From Paenibacillus sp. FSL H3-0469 (GTDB taxonomy: Bacteria; Bacillota; Bacilli; Paenibacillales; Paenibacillaceae): a stretch of 64,000 bases of DNA. The translations under genes were made by a program, and so were the position numbers. Of this stretch, positions 44,896 to 54,701 are shown piece by piece. The notes under the pieces are model-generated. The model searched no databases and was not told where the DNA came from. It saw nothing but the letters and a program-made list of their open reading frames with translations. The stretch spans positions 3,968,001 to 4,032,000 of the forward strand of contig NZ_CP150302.1 of NCBI RefSeq assembly GCF_038051945.1. Direction: 5' to 3'. Position 1 is the stretch's first letter. The number at the start of each line of letters is the position of its first letter.

Positions 44896-46185
44896 TTAAC
44901 CCACCTCCGCTTCCGAATAAGCACCGTTGACCCCGCTGATGATCCGGCTGCGCTGATTCCAGCTCATCGGGGCCGCTCCGCCCTCCAGTGCTATCATATC
45001 AATGGCTCCGTCTGCCGGGCAGACAATCGAACACAGATTGCAGCCTACACAATCCTCCTCGCGCACTTGCAGAATCGCCTTGCCCTCCGCATTCGTCAGC
45101 ATATCGATGCATTGGTGAGAGGCGTCTTCACAGGCAATATGGCATTTATTGCAGTTGATGCAGTTCTCCTCGTTGATCCGCGCAACGACTTGATAATTAA
45201 GATCAAGATCGCCCCAGTTGGAATATTTGGGCACCGACTTGCCAATCAGCTCGGTTACCGAAGCCAGCCCCTTCTCGTCCAGGTAATGGTTCAGACCGTC
45301 GATCATCTCCTCCACAATCCTGAAGCCATGATGCATAACCGCTGTGCAGACCTGAATCCCGGTTGAGCCCATCAGCATGAATTCGACGACATCCTGCCAG
45401 GTGGAGATGCCGCCGATGCCGGAGATCGGCACGCCGACTTCACGGTCCCGGGCACATTCCGCCACCATGCTAAGGGCAATCGGCTTAACGGCAGGGCCGC
45501 AATAACCGCCGTGCGCCCCCTGGCCGCCGACATTCGGAATCGTATTCCAGCTGTGGATGTCCACCCCGGCCAGACTGTTGATTGTATTGATCAGGCTGAT
45601 TGCATCCGCTCCGCCCTTGACGGCATGCCGGGCCACCACGGTAATGTCGGTGATGTTCGGCGTCAGCTTCACAATGACTGGTGTAGTCGCCACCTCCTTG
45701 ACCCAGGCGGTCTGCGCCTGCACCAGATCAGGCTGCTGGCCCGAAGCCGCGCCCATTCCGCGTTCAGCCATGCCGTGCGGACAGCCGAAGTTCAGCTCCA
45801 GCCCGTCTACGCCGATGGCCTCCACGCGCTTCACAATCTCATGCCACTTCTCCCGCTTCGGCTCCACCATCAGGGAAGCAATGATCGTATGGTGCGGGAA
45901 TCTCCGCTTCGTTTCATAGATTTCCTTCAGGTTAACCTCCAGCGGACGGTCGGTAATCAGCTCAATGTTATTGAAGCCCGCTACACGCTGTCCGCCAAAA
46001 TGAACGGCGGCAAACCGGGCCGAGGTGTTGATGACCGGCTCCCCGAGCGTCTTCCACACCGCGCCTCCCCAGCCTGCCTCGAACGCGCGCTGCACCTGAT
46101 AGCCTGTATTGGTAGGCGGCGCAGAGGCCAGCCAGAACGGATTCGGTGACTTGATGCCTGCAAAATCAATGCTGAGATCTGCCAT
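44896..46185 (-). CDS. preA: NAD-dependent dihydropyrimidine dehydrogenase, PreA subunit
   Basis: This subunit reduces uracil and thymine at FMN. The TIM-barrel FMN domain (about 1-310) shows LELNFGCPHGM, ISLINTINS and ISGIGGIS. A ferredoxin domain (about 330-405) has two 4Fe-4S motifs, CINCNKCHIAC and CVGCNLCSIVC. It works with PreT, which passes electrons from NADH. I chose ATG at 46185 since GGGGGAGG is eight bases upstream; another ATG two codons earlier is too close to it. preT ends 32 bases upstream. Confidence 0.94.
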   Translation of the reverse strand: MADLSIDFAGIKSPNPFWLASAPPTNTGYQVQRAFEAGWGGAVWKTLGEPVINTSARFAAVHFGGQRVAGFNNIELITDRPLEVNLKEIYETKRRFPHHTIIASLMVEPKREKWHEIVKRVEAIGVDGLELNFGCPHGMAERGMGAASGQQPDLVQAQTAWVKEVATTPVIVKLTPNITDITVVARHAVKGGADAISLINTINSLAGVDIHSWNTIPNVGGQGAHGGYCGPAVKPIALSMVAECARDREVGVPISGIGGISTWQDVVEFMLMGSTGIQVCTAVMHHGFRIVEEMIDGLNHYLDEKGLASVTELIGKSVPKYSNWGDLDLNYQVVARINEENCINCNKCHIACEDASHQCIDMLTNAEGKAILQVREEDCVGCNLCSIVCPADGAIDMIALEGGAAPMSWNQRSRIISGVNGAYSEAEVG

Positions 46186-46217
46186 TGCCATTCCCTCCCC
46201 CTTCTATGAAATCCGTG

Positions 46218-47609
46218 TTATACGGCAGAGCCGATTACGCCATCCTGACGGCCTGACCACTGCTTCACAATCGCATAGGCAGCATCCTTGCCCTGCTGCG
46301 CGGCAGAGACCACCATGGCCTCCCCCGTCCCTGCGCCAAAAACAATATCGCCGGCCGCATAAATCTGCGGATCAGAGGTACGGCCGGTCGCGGGATCAAT
46401 CTCCACTACGCCCCGCTTATGCTTAAGCCCCAGCGCCTCAATGAGGCCAATCCGCCGTTTCTGGCCGATAGCCACCACTACGGCATCCACCGGGAGCAGG
46501 AATTCCGAGCCCGCCACCGGTACGGGAGAGGGGCGTCCATCCGGCCCGGCCTCACCGGTCAGCTCCATCCGCACACATTCCAGTGCCGCAACATTCCCCT
46601 CTCCATCACCGACAATCCGCTTCGGCAGGGTCAGCCAGTTGAACTCCACACCCTCCTGCTTGGCGAATTCATATTCAAAATCATAAGCCGTCATCTCCCC
46701 GCGCGTCCGGCGGTAGATCATCTTCACGTTCGCCGCGCCGAGCCGCACCGAGCAGGTGGCCGCATCAATGGCCGTATTGCCTGCACCAATGACAGCAACA
46801 CGCCGTCCCATCAGCTCCAGGGCAGGAATCCCGGTCTTTGTGGTCTCCACCAGCTCGATCGCATCATAGACACCGGACAGCTTCTCGCCTTCAATCCCCA
46901 GCGGAGGCACATAACCCATTCCGGCCGCCAGCACAATCGCATCATATCCGGCCTTAAGCTCTTCTATGGAAATATCCACTCCCACCTTCATTCCTGTGCG
47001 GATCTCTACGCCCAGCCTCTCCACCTGCTCCACTTCCCAGAGCGAGATGTCCTGCGGCAGCCGGAAGGAGACAATCCCGTGGGTATCCAGGCCACCGGCC
47101 AGCGGCTTCGCCTCATAGATCACTACCTGGAAGCCTTCGCGTGCCAGCTCTCTGGCCGCCGACAGACCTGCCGGTCCGCCGCCGATCACCGCTACTTTCT
47201 TGCCGTTAGGCTCACCCGCCCGGAAAAGCTGGAGCCCGCTGCGGATCGCCCAATCCGTAGCGTACCGCTGCAGCAGGCCAATCTCAATCGGCGCAGAAGT
47301 ACCGTTTAACACACAGGCTCCCTCGCACAACTCCTCCGTAGGACATACCCGTGCGCAGCTTGCGCCGACCGGATTGGCATCCATGATGGTCTGCGCCGAT
47401 CCTCTGAGATTGTCCGTCGCGATTCTTTTAATGAAGGAAGGGATATTGATGCTGGTCGGACAGGCCTTGATACACGGCGCATCATAACAGTACAGACAGC
47501 GGTTGGATTCCTCGATCGCCCCCTTGCGGGTAAGCCCCGGCTCTGCCTCGGCAAAATTACGCATGAACAGCTCAGGTGTCAATGTGGTAAACGGTGAAGA
47601 TTGCTCCAT
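46218..47609 (-). CDS. preT: NAD-dependent dihydropyrimidine dehydrogenase, PreT subunit
   Basis: This is the electron-input subunit (463 residues). An N-terminal iron-sulfur region has CLYCYDAPCIKACP and CARVCPTEELCEGAC (about 38-105). An FAD-binding motif GGGPAGLSAARELA is near residue 145, and an NADH-binding motif GAGNTAIDAA is near 280, with the late FAD motif YAAGDIVFGAGTG near 425. It is the first gene of the leftward operon preT-preA-hydA and the small 78-residue gene. Start is ATG after AAGGAGGGG. Confidence 0.94.
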   Translation of the reverse strand: MEQSSPFTTLTPELFMRNFAEAEPGLTRKGAIEESNRCLYCYDAPCIKACPTSINIPSFIKRIATDNLRGSAQTIMDANPVGASCARVCPTEELCEGACVLNGTSAPIEIGLLQRYATDWAIRSGLQLFRAGEPNGKKVAVIGGGPAGLSAARELAREGFQVVIYEAKPLAGGLDTHGIVSFRLPQDISLWEVEQVERLGVEIRTGMKVGVDISIEELKAGYDAIVLAAGMGYVPPLGIEGEKLSGVYDAIELVETTKTGIPALELMGRRVAVIGAGNTAIDAATCSVRLGAANVKMIYRRTRGEMTAYDFEYEFAKQEGVEFNWLTLPKRIVGDGEGNVAALECVRMELTGEAGPDGRPSPVPVAGSEFLLPVDAVVVAIGQKRRIGLIEALGLKHKRGVVEIDPATGRTSDPQIYAAGDIVFGAGTGEAMVVSAAQQGKDAAYAIVKQWSGRQDGVIGSAV

Positions 47610-47658
47610 CGGGTACCCCTCCTTCTGGCCAGAGTAGCTTCCACTCTTGCTTCGATTT

Positions 47659-47849
47659 ATGTTATATAATATAACATTATTACGATGATTGCCTTAATGT
47701 TTTGCATACTTGTAAGAATTATTGTAGTAAAATAAACTTCAAGCCAATAAATTCGCTAATCACACTCTGATTTAAGTTAAGTTTCCTGACATATTATATT
47801 TAAACTATAGTCAATCCGTTTTTTCGTTACATTAGACAGATTGTCTAAT
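47659..47849. promoter_or_regulatory. Operators in the preT/pucR spacer
   Basis: Two perfect inverted repeats lie in the divergent spacer. ATGTTATAT-A-ATATAACAT is at 47659-47677, 50 bases before the preT start. ATTAGACA-GAT-TGTCTAAT is at 47831-47849, 64 bases before the pucR start. Related sequences occur upstream of the ABC importer operon (56331-56476). Confidence 0.65.
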
Positions 47850-47912
47850 TTCAAATGTCTATTTTTTACGTGTGAGAATAGCCTGAGAACGAAGTGAATG
47901 AGGGGGAAGCTT

Positions 47913-49601
47913 ATGGACTGGGAACTTGTATTTACGATCCGCGACGCGCTGAAGCGGCCGCTGTTCGCTGAAGCTGAGCTGATCGGGGGAAGAAACGGCC
48001 TGAACCGGGCTATCCGCTGGGTGCATGTGCTGGAGAGTGCGAGCCTGGAGAGTCTGATTCATGGGGAAGAGATGATTCTGACCACCGGAATGAGCGCAAG
48101 CACGGATCTGGACGCCGCCCTGTCTTTCATGCAGAATCTGATTGATAAGAACGCCGCCTGCCTATGCATCGAGCTGGGAGCCTACTTCAGTGCCATTCCG
48201 CAGGAGATGATCGCTCTTTCGAACCTGCATGATTTTCCGCTGATCCAATTCACCCGCACTGTACGGTTCGTCGACATTACACTCGATCTGCATTCCCTCA
48301 TCATCAACCGCCACCACCGGATGCTGCAAGAGCTGGAGAGTATCTCCCGCGAATTCCACCGGCTGACCCTAACCTCCCAGGGAACCCTTAAGGTCCTGCA
48401 ATTGTTATGTAAAAGCACCCGCACACAGATTCTCTATATGCAGCTGCAAGGCAAACCGCTCTTCTTCCCGGCCCTTGCGCCCGAGGAGCAGCGTCCGCTG
48501 CTTGGCTTCTTCGAGACCTTCAGCGAAGAGATGGAGGGAGCAGCGCCGGAGGCCGCCCCCTATATCCGGGAATACGGCCACAAGACCATCGCCGTGAAGC
48601 CCGTAGGAGCCTTGGACCAGACCTGGGCCTATATCCTGATGGTCTGTAATCACAAGCCGCAGGAATTCGACTGCCTGCTGCTCGATTCAGCCTCCTTATC
48701 CATCGCACAGGAGCTGCTGCGCACGCGGTACATGGAGGAACGGAAGCTGTTCTCGGAGAATCTGTGGGTGGATGAGCTGGTAGGGGGACGCACTCAGGAC
48801 GACAATCGGCTCAAGGGGCTGGTCGGCCCGGACTTCAACCTGGTCAATGAGCTGCCCTACCGGGTCTGCCTGATTGAGATCGAGAATCCCCGGGATGTCA
48901 AATGGAACAGCTCGGAGAATGACTGGGAATCCATCACCTTCCATCTCTCGCTCATCCTGCGCTCCATCTTCGAGAAGCACTCCCTCCGGCCGCTGATCAC
49001 CCTGAAGAACAACCGGCTGACCGTCATTGCGCTGGATATCCAGTCCAAGCTGCCCGGCAAGCTGCGCCTGCAGCAGGCGCTTGATTCCCTGCAGCATATC
49101 CGCGCGGATGAGAAGCTGAAGGACCTGCAGCTCGTCATCGGAGTCAGCAAGTCCCACCGGGGCCTGAAGCATGCTCATGCCGGTTACCAGGAAGCCGTAC
49201 AAGCGCTGTCCCTCTATTCCTGTTACCAGAAGCCGGTCCTCATGTATGAGGAGTTAGGCGTCTTCCAGCTGCTGCTGAGCCTGAACGACGGCAAGACGCT
49301 GGAGAATTTCATCCGCAGCTATATCGGCCCGCTGATTGACCACGATGAGGCAAAAGGCAGCGAGCTGCTGCTGACGCTGCGCGTCTACCTGGATCATGAC
49401 GGGTCGAAGCAGATCGCCGCCCGCAGCCTCTTCATCGTCCGGCAATCCCTCTACTACCGGCTGGACAAAATCACCGAGCTGCTCGGCGAGGACTTCATGC
49501 TCCCGGAGAACCGGATCTCCATTCAGGTCGCTCTGCGCGCCTACCAGTTCCTGTACCCGGAGAAATTCACACTGCCCAGCTCCCGTTCAGCACAGCTGTG
49601 A
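47913..49601 (+). CDS. pucR: PucR-family transcriptional regulator of pyrimidine catabolism
   Basis: A 562-residue regulator with the N-terminal PucR domain (about 5-125, FTIRDALKRPLFAEAELIGG), a central GGDEF-like non-catalytic region (about 290-420) and the C-terminal PucR helix-turn-helix (about 500-555, FIVRQSLYYRLDKITELLG). PucR proteins govern purine, pyrimidine or allantoin breakdown. It is divergent from preT and convergent with the aminotransferase gene, in the middle of the catabolic region, so it probably controls both operons. I chose ATG at 47913 after GAGGGGGAAG; the tail overlaps the next gene by 35 bases. Confidence 0.9.
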   Translation: MDWELVFTIRDALKRPLFAEAELIGGRNGLNRAIRWVHVLESASLESLIHGEEMILTTGMSASTDLDAALSFMQNLIDKNAACLCIELGAYFSAIPQEMIALSNLHDFPLIQFTRTVRFVDITLDLHSLIINRHHRMLQELESISREFHRLTLTSQGTLKVLQLLCKSTRTQILYMQLQGKPLFFPALAPEEQRPLLGFFETFSEEMEGAAPEAAPYIREYGHKTIAVKPVGALDQTWAYILMVCNHKPQEFDCLLLDSASLSIAQELLRTRYMEERKLFSENLWVDELVGGRTQDDNRLKGLVGPDFNLVNELPYRVCLIEIENPRDVKWNSSENDWESITFHLSLILRSIFEKHSLRPLITLKNNRLTVIALDIQSKLPGKLRLQQALDSLQHIRADEKLKDLQLVIGVSKSHRGLKHAHAGYQEAVQALSLYSCYQKPVLMYEELGVFQLLLSLNDGKTLENFIRSYIGPLIDHDEAKGSELLLTLRVYLDHDGSKQIAARSLFIVRQSLYYRLDKITELLGEDFMLPENRISIQVALRAYQFLYPEKFTLPSSRSAQL

Positions 49602-50934
49602 AGGTATCGATGATGAACTGCACATCTTCATCCGTCGAGGATAACGGCGGAGCGAAGGTGAGTACATTATTGAAGCCAGCCACCGTATCGCCGTTCTTGC
49701 CGATGATCAGCCCTTTGGCTTTGCAGTCGGCTATAATCCCCTTGACGATGCTTAGCTCGGCGGGCTGTTTGGTGGATTTATCCGCCACCAGCTCAATCCC
49801 AACGACCAGCCCGAAGCTGCGGATATCGCCAACCAGCTTATGCCCAAGCAGCCCGGCGAACCCGTCCGCCAGCATACGTCCCAGAATTCCGGCGCGCTCC
49901 ACAAGCTGCTCCTGCTCCAGAATCTCCAGGTTGCGCAGGGCCAGTGCACAGGCAGCCGGATTACCGCCGAAGGTGTTCACATGACGGAAGTGCCCGTAGT
50001 CATCACTGTTATCCTTGAAAGCCTCATAGATCTCCTTGCGCACAGCGGTAGCGGATAACGGCAGATAGCCGCTCGTCAGCCCCTTCGCCATCGTGACAAT
50101 ATCGGGCTTGATTCCGAAATTGTGGTGACCGAACTTGCGGCCGGACCGCCCGAAGCCGCAGATCACCTCGTCGATAATCAGCAATACGCCATGGGTACGG
50201 CAGATCTCCTGCACCCGGTCCATATAGACCTGATGCGGGACGATCACGCCCCCGCCGGTAATGACCGGCTCCATAATCACCGCCGCTACAGAGGCTACAC
50301 CTTCCCAGACGATCATATCCTCAATCGCCTGCGCACACTGGAGGTTGAACGCCTCTTCGGTCATGCCGGCCGGACGGCGGTAGCTGTCCGGCGGCGCCAC
50401 ATGCAGGAACCCCCCACTCAGCGGCTCGTACTTGTACTTGCGCTGCGCCTGCCCGGTCGCCGCCAGGGCGCCAAGCGAGCTTCCGTGATAGCCCCGGTAG
50501 CGGGCAATGAATTTATGGCGGTCAGGCTGGCCGGTCTGCTGCTGGTACTGGCGGGCGATTTTGAAGGCTGCTTCGTTCGCTTCCGACCCGCTGTTGGAGA
50601 AGAAGATGACATACTCATCCTCCAGCCATTCATTCAGCTTCTCAGCCAGCGCGATGGCCGGCATATGGCTCTGCGTCAGCGGGAAATACGGCAGGCTCAG
50701 CAGTTGGTTATACGCCGCCTCCGCCAGCTCCTTGCGCCCGTACCCCACATTCACACACCACAGGCCGGACATGCCGTCCAGGAATTTGTTGCCGTCAGTA
50801 TCGGTAACCCATGATCCGCTTGCGGATGCTGCAATCATTGGCGGATGCTGCTCACTGTAAGGGGTCATATTATGCCACAAATACCGCTGGTCCTTCTTAA
50901 CCGCCAGCTCGCTTTCTTTACCCAGACTCTGCAC
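49567..50934 (-). CDS. Class III aminotransferase, probable beta-alanine:pyruvate type
   Basis: A complete 455-residue omega-transaminase. It has SNSGSEANEAAFKIARQY near residue 120, the Asp of LLIIDEVICGFGRSG near 255 and the PLP lysine in TMAKGLTSGYLPL near 290. Placed with preTA, hydA and mmsA it should convert beta-alanine or beta-aminoisobutyrate to malonate or methylmalonate semialdehyde. Start is GTG after GAGGAGAG. It is the last gene of a leftward operon, 31 bases after mmsA. Confidence 0.86.
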   Translation of the reverse strand: MQSLGKESELAVKKDQRYLWHNMTPYSEQHPPMIAASASGSWVTDTDGNKFLDGMSGLWCVNVGYGRKELAEAAYNQLLSLPYFPLTQSHMPAIALAEKLNEWLEDEYVIFFSNSGSEANEAAFKIARQYQQQTGQPDRHKFIARYRGYHGSSLGALAATGQAQRKYKYEPLSGGFLHVAPPDSYRRPAGMTEEAFNLQCAQAIEDMIVWEGVASVAAVIMEPVITGGGVIVPHQVYMDRVQEICRTHGVLLIIDEVICGFGRSGRKFGHHNFGIKPDIVTMAKGLTSGYLPLSATAVRKEIYEAFKDNSDDYGHFRHVNTFGGNPAACALALRNLEILEQEQLVERAGILGRMLADGFAGLLGHKLVGDIRSFGLVVGIELVADKSTKQPAELSIVKGIIADCKAKGLIIGKNGDTVAGFNNVLTFAPPLSSTDEDVQFIIDTFTAVLNGSWAV

Positions 50935-50965
50935 GGCACACTCTCCTCCCTCGGGTTTCCTTCTT

Positions 50966-52429
50966 TTAGTAACGCGCGGTAATCATTTTCTTGCGGGTGT
51001 AGAACTCCACACCGTCACGCCCGTTCGCATGCAGATCTCCATAGAATGATTTCTTGTATCCTGAGAAAGGGAAGAATGCCATCGGTGCCGGCACGCCCAG
51101 ATTGACGCCCAGCATCCCCGCATCAATCTCCTCGCGGAATTCGCGGACCGCCCTGGCGCTGTCCGTATAGATACACGCTCCGTTGGCAAAGGGAGACTCA
51201 TTAGTGACCGCTATCGCCTCCGCCAGATCCTTCACACGCACCACTGACAGCAGCGGCGCAAAAATCTCATCACGCCAGATCTTCATGCCCGGCCGCACAT
51301 GATCGAAGATCGTCGGGCCCAGGAAATACCCGCTGCCCGCGGCCGCAGCATCCTTACGGCCATCCCTCACCAGCACCGCCTCCTCGGCAAGCCCAGCTTC
51401 AATGTAATCGATCATCCGGTCTTTGTTCGCCTGCCGGATGACCGGGCCCAGGAACACCCCCTCCTCCTTGCCGTTCCCAATCTTCAGCCCGTCCGCGGCC
51501 GCAACGATCCGGCTCACCAGCTCATCGGCAATATCCTCCTGCACCACCACTACAGCGCAGGCCATGCACCGTTCGCCTGCAGAGCCGAAGGCTGCGGATA
51601 GAATATTCTTCACCGCATGGTCCAGATCGGCATCCTTCAGCACGATCGAATGATTCTTCGCGCCGGCAAGCGCCTGCACCCGCTTGCCGCGTGCGGTCCC
51701 CTGCTTATAGACATATTCCGCCACCGGCTGCGAGCCGACGAAGGAGACCGCCTTCACCTCCTCATTTGCAAGCAGGCCGTCCACCACCTCATGCGCCCCG
51801 TGTACCACATTCAGCACCCCCGGCGGGAAGCCCGCTTCTGCGAACAGCTCCGCCAGCCGGTTCACCAGCAGCGGGGTCCGCTCGGAGGGCTTCAGCACAA
51901 AGGTATTACCGCAGGCTACCGCCAGCGGGAACATCCAGCAGGGCACCATCATCGGGAAGTTGAACGGGGCGATGCCGCCCACAACTCCCAGGGGATAACG
52001 GAACATGCCGGACTCTACGCCTGTCGCGATATCCGGCAGCTGGCTGCCCATCATCAGCGTGGGAGCGCCGGCGGCGAATTCCACGCATTCGATGCCGCGC
52101 TGCACCTCGCCCAGCGCTTCCTCCAGGCTTTTGCCGTTCTCCAGCGTAATTAGCTCGGCCAGCTCCTTGCTGTGCTGCACCAGCAGCTGCTGGTACTGGA
52201 AGAAATAGCGGGCACGGCGCGGCACAGCGACTCTTTTCCACTCGGAATAGGCTCTGGAAGCTGCCCGCACGGCTGCATCCAGCTCCTCCCGGCTGGAGAT
52301 CGGCACATAGGCAATCACCTCACCTGTCGCCGGGTTGAACACTTCCTCCTGCCGCCCGGATGAAGACTCCACCCAAGCTCCGTTCACATAGTTCATCACT
52401 TTACCGGCCTGCCCCGTGAGCAGTGTCAT
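50966..52429 (-). CDS. mmsA: CoA-acylating methylmalonate-semialdehyde dehydrogenase
   Basis: A 487-residue aldehyde dehydrogenase. It has the cofactor region [20 protein letters not shown] near 155 and the catalytic Cys in [14 protein letters not shown] near 285, which is the MmsA/IolA signature. The product is propanoyl-CoA or acetyl-CoA, without ATP. It follows the ABC-importer genes in one direction and fits the end of the reductive pyrimidine pathway. I chose ATG at 52429 after AGAGGTG; an in-frame GTG three codons upstream overlaps that site. Confidence 0.92.
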   Translation of the reverse strand: MTLLTGQAGKVMNYVNGAWVESSSGRQEEVFNPATGEVIAYVPISSREELDAAVRAASRAYSEWKRVAVPRRARYFFQYQQLLVQHSKELAELITLENGKSLEEALGEVQRGIECVEFAAGAPTLMMGSQLPDIATGVESGMFRYPLGVVGGIAPFNFPMMVPCWMFPLAVACGNTFVLKPSERTPLLVNRLAELFAEAGFPPGVLNVVHGAHEVVDGLLANEEVKAVSFVGSQPVAEYVYKQGTARGKRVQALAGAKNHSIVLKDADLDHAVKNILSAAFGSAGERCMACAVVVVQEDIADELVSRIVAAADGLKIGNGKEEGVFLGPVIRQANKDRMIDYIEAGLAEEAVLVRDGRKDAAAAGSGYFLGPTIFDHVRPGMKIWRDEIFAPLLSVVRVKDLAEAIAVTNESPFANGACIYTDSARAVREFREEIDAGMLGVNLGVPAPMAFFPFSGYKKSFYGDLHANGRDGVEFYTRKKMITARY

Positions 52430-52529
52430 CGACTGCACCTCTTTCCCTGTGTTCGTCCGCTACCCTAGAAGAGATGACCGCCTTACCAGGCGGCCATCTG
52501 CTTCAGCTATGAAGGAATTCTGTTACCTG

Positions 52530-53639
52530 TTATTTCGCAGCCATCTCTACAATCTCGTTCGTGTAGGCCTCCTCCACCTTGGAAGCCGTCTTAATGACTC
52601 CGAATTTCAGCGCGATATCGGCGGTCTGCTGGAAGGCAGCAGCATCCGTATAGCCCAGCTTGGAAGCATCGAAGCCCTCCGGCTGGATTAGCTTGGCAAC
52701 CTCCGTCATCATCGTCAGCTGATGCTCCCGGGTCGTGCTGCCCGCTTCGGCAAGCTTCATCACACTGTCCACAGCCGCTTCGGGATCAGCAATCGCATCC
52801 GCCCAGCCCTTCAGAGAAGCGCGGACGAACTTGGCCGCCGTCTCCTTGTTGCCCTCCAGCCATTCCTTATTGGCGAACAGATTGTCTTCGAGCATCGCCA
52901 CCCCTTCGTCATTCATGTCGATAACACTGAGGTCCTCTGCCTTGATGCCTGACTCCAGCACCACCTGATATTCGTTGTAGGTCATGGCCGAGGCCGCATC
53001 CAGCTCACCGCCGAGGAACTGGTCCATCGTGAAGCCCTGCTTGGTGAAGTTCAGATCCTTGCCTGAATCCAGCTTGTATTTATCAAACAGCGCCAGAAGC
53101 TCAAACTCATTGCCGCCCATCCAGTTACCCACCTTCTTGCCCTTCAGCTCAGCCGGTGTAGTGATGCCCGCTTCCTTCTTGGATACCAGCACCAGCCCGC
53201 TCTTCTGGAAAATCTGGGCGATCTGCACCAGCGGCATCTCCTGCTCCTGGCTGGTCAGCAGACTCGCCACCCAGTCCACCCCGATATCGGCCGAACCGCC
53301 GGCCACCTGCTGCTCAGGCACGATATCCGGCCCGCCCGGCAGAATCTCGACCTTCAGGCCCTCTGCCGCATAATACCCTTTGTCCTGCGCCAGGAAGTAC
53401 CCGGCGAACTGGGCCTGCGGCACCCATTTGAGCTGCAGCTTCACAGTGACCGGCTCAGCCGCCGGTTCTGTGGTCGCCGCAGCTTCCGGCGAAGCTGACG
53501 CCGCATTCCCCGCAGTCGCTTCTGCACCGGAGGGACCGGCGTTGTTGTTACCGCCACAGCCTGCAAGCAGCGAGATCAGCATTAGAACCGCCGCAAGCCA
53601 TAACCCGCCACGAGTTTTGCCCTGTTTACCCTTCATCAT
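52530..53639 (-). CDS. NMT1/ThiY/SsuA-like substrate-binding lipoprotein
   Basis: A 369-residue lipoprotein. The N-terminal signal ends in the lipobox LLAGC near residue 28, followed by a Gly/Ala/Pro-rich linker. The binding domain (about 70-365) has the NMT1 look: LKWVPQAQFAGYFLAQDKGYY, then VEILPGGPDIVPEQQVAGGSADIGVDW. Relatives bind pyrimidines, taurine or other amines. In this operon uracil, a dihydropyrimidine or a carbamoyl-amino acid is a fair guess. Start is ATG after GGGGGAG; 207 bases separate it from the permease, with no gene between. Confidence 0.88.
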   Translation of the reverse strand: MMKGKQGKTRGGLWLAAVLMLISLLAGCGGNNNAGPSGAEATAGNAASASPEAAATTEPAAEPVTVKLQLKWVPQAQFAGYFLAQDKGYYAAEGLKVEILPGGPDIVPEQQVAGGSADIGVDWVASLLTSQEQEMPLVQIAQIFQKSGLVLVSKKEAGITTPAELKGKKVGNWMGGNEFELLALFDKYKLDSGKDLNFTKQGFTMDQFLGGELDAASAMTYNEYQVVLESGIKAEDLSVIDMNDEGVAMLEDNLFANKEWLEGNKETAAKFVRASLKGWADAIADPEAAVDSVMKLAEAGSTTREHQLTMMTEVAKLIQPEGFDASKLGYTDAAAFQQTADIALKFGVIKTASKVEEAYTNEIVEMAAK

Positions 53640-53846
53640 AGCAACTCCCCCTACCACTCAAGTTTTTTTGTAAGACAGCCTGACACAGCATGATTGCGCT
53701 CTTATTGCTATATGCATACAGCTTGTGCCTGGCAGCTTCTTTATCTCCTGCCAGCGTACAAACCGGATGTAACAGTTCCAGGGTTGCGGATGTTGCGATT
53801 ACAGGCATTGCGATTACAGGCGCAGCGGATACTGCGGGAATTCACG

Positions 53847-54701
53847 CTACGCCCGCCGGGAAGGGTGCCACTTGATAAATACCTTTTCCAGCCGCTCCAC
53901 GACCAGGTAAAAGATTACTCCGGCAACCGCAGCAAGCACGATGCAGGCCCAGCCCAGCGGCATCTTCGCCACCTTGATGGAATTCGAGAGCAGATACCCG
54001 AGCCCCCGCGAGGAGAAGAAGAACTCCCCGACAATTGCCCCGATCATGCTCGCTGTTGCGTTGATCTTCAAGGCAGTGAATACATGAGGCAGACTGTTCT
54101 GAATCCGCAGATGGCGGAATACCGCCCGCTTGCCTGCCGCATAGGAATGCATCAGGTCCAGCGCCAGCGGGTCCACAGCCGCCATGCCCTTGTAGGCATT
54201 GATCGCCATAGCCGCCATCGTGACCGCGGTCACAATCGCCGCCCGCGAGCCGATGCCGTCTCCGAACCAGAGGTTCATGATAGGGGCGAGCGCCACTATG
54301 GGAACTGCATTGAGTGCAGCTACCATCGTGAGGCTGCCGCCGCCCCAGCGGGGCCAGGCCGTAGCAGCCAAGGCAATCAGGAAGCCGCAGCCGGAGCCGA
54401 TCAGCATACCAAGAACAGCTTCAGTGAGGGTATACCCGGTGTAAGAGAGCAGCAGACTGAGATTATCCCGCATCGCTTCAGCGATGGCGGAGGGGAGCGG
54501 CAGCTGATATTTCTTCAGATCGAAGATGCGGTGAAAGATCTGGAGCTCCCACAGCAGCAGGAACAAAGCTCCGGCAAGCAGGGGCAGCACGAACCCGGGG
54601 TTCAGCCATTTCAGGAATTTCCATGGATCTCTGCCTTGCTCTATATCCGTCTTAATAACGTTGTTAGAGGATGCGAATTCGTGAACCGTATTGCTGTCCA
54701 T
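53847..54701 (-). CDS. ABC importer permease (BPD_transp_1)
   Basis: The 284-residue protein has six membrane helices and the ATPase-contact (EAA) loop around DLMHSYAAGKRAVFRHLRIQNSLPHVF near residue 200. It resembles SsuC, TauC and ThiX permeases. ATG at 54701 overlaps the stop of the upstream permease (TAATG), which fixes the start; the frame upstream of it is the shadow of that gene. Two distinct permeases imply a heterodimeric channel. It works with the ATPase at 55516 and the lipoprotein at 52530. Confidence 0.88.
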   Translation of the reverse strand: MDSNTVHEFASSNNVIKTDIEQGRDPWKFLKWLNPGFVLPLLAGALFLLLWELQIFHRIFDLKKYQLPLPSAIAEAMRDNLSLLLSYTGYTLTEAVLGMLIGSGCGFLIALAATAWPRWGGGSLTMVAALNAVPIVALAPIMNLWFGDGIGSRAAIVTAVTMAAMAINAYKGMAAVDPLALDLMHSYAAGKRAVFRHLRIQNSLPHVFTALKINATASMIGAIVGEFFFSSRGLGYLLSNSIKVAKMPLGWACIVLAAVAGVIFYLVVERLEKVFIKWHPSRRA

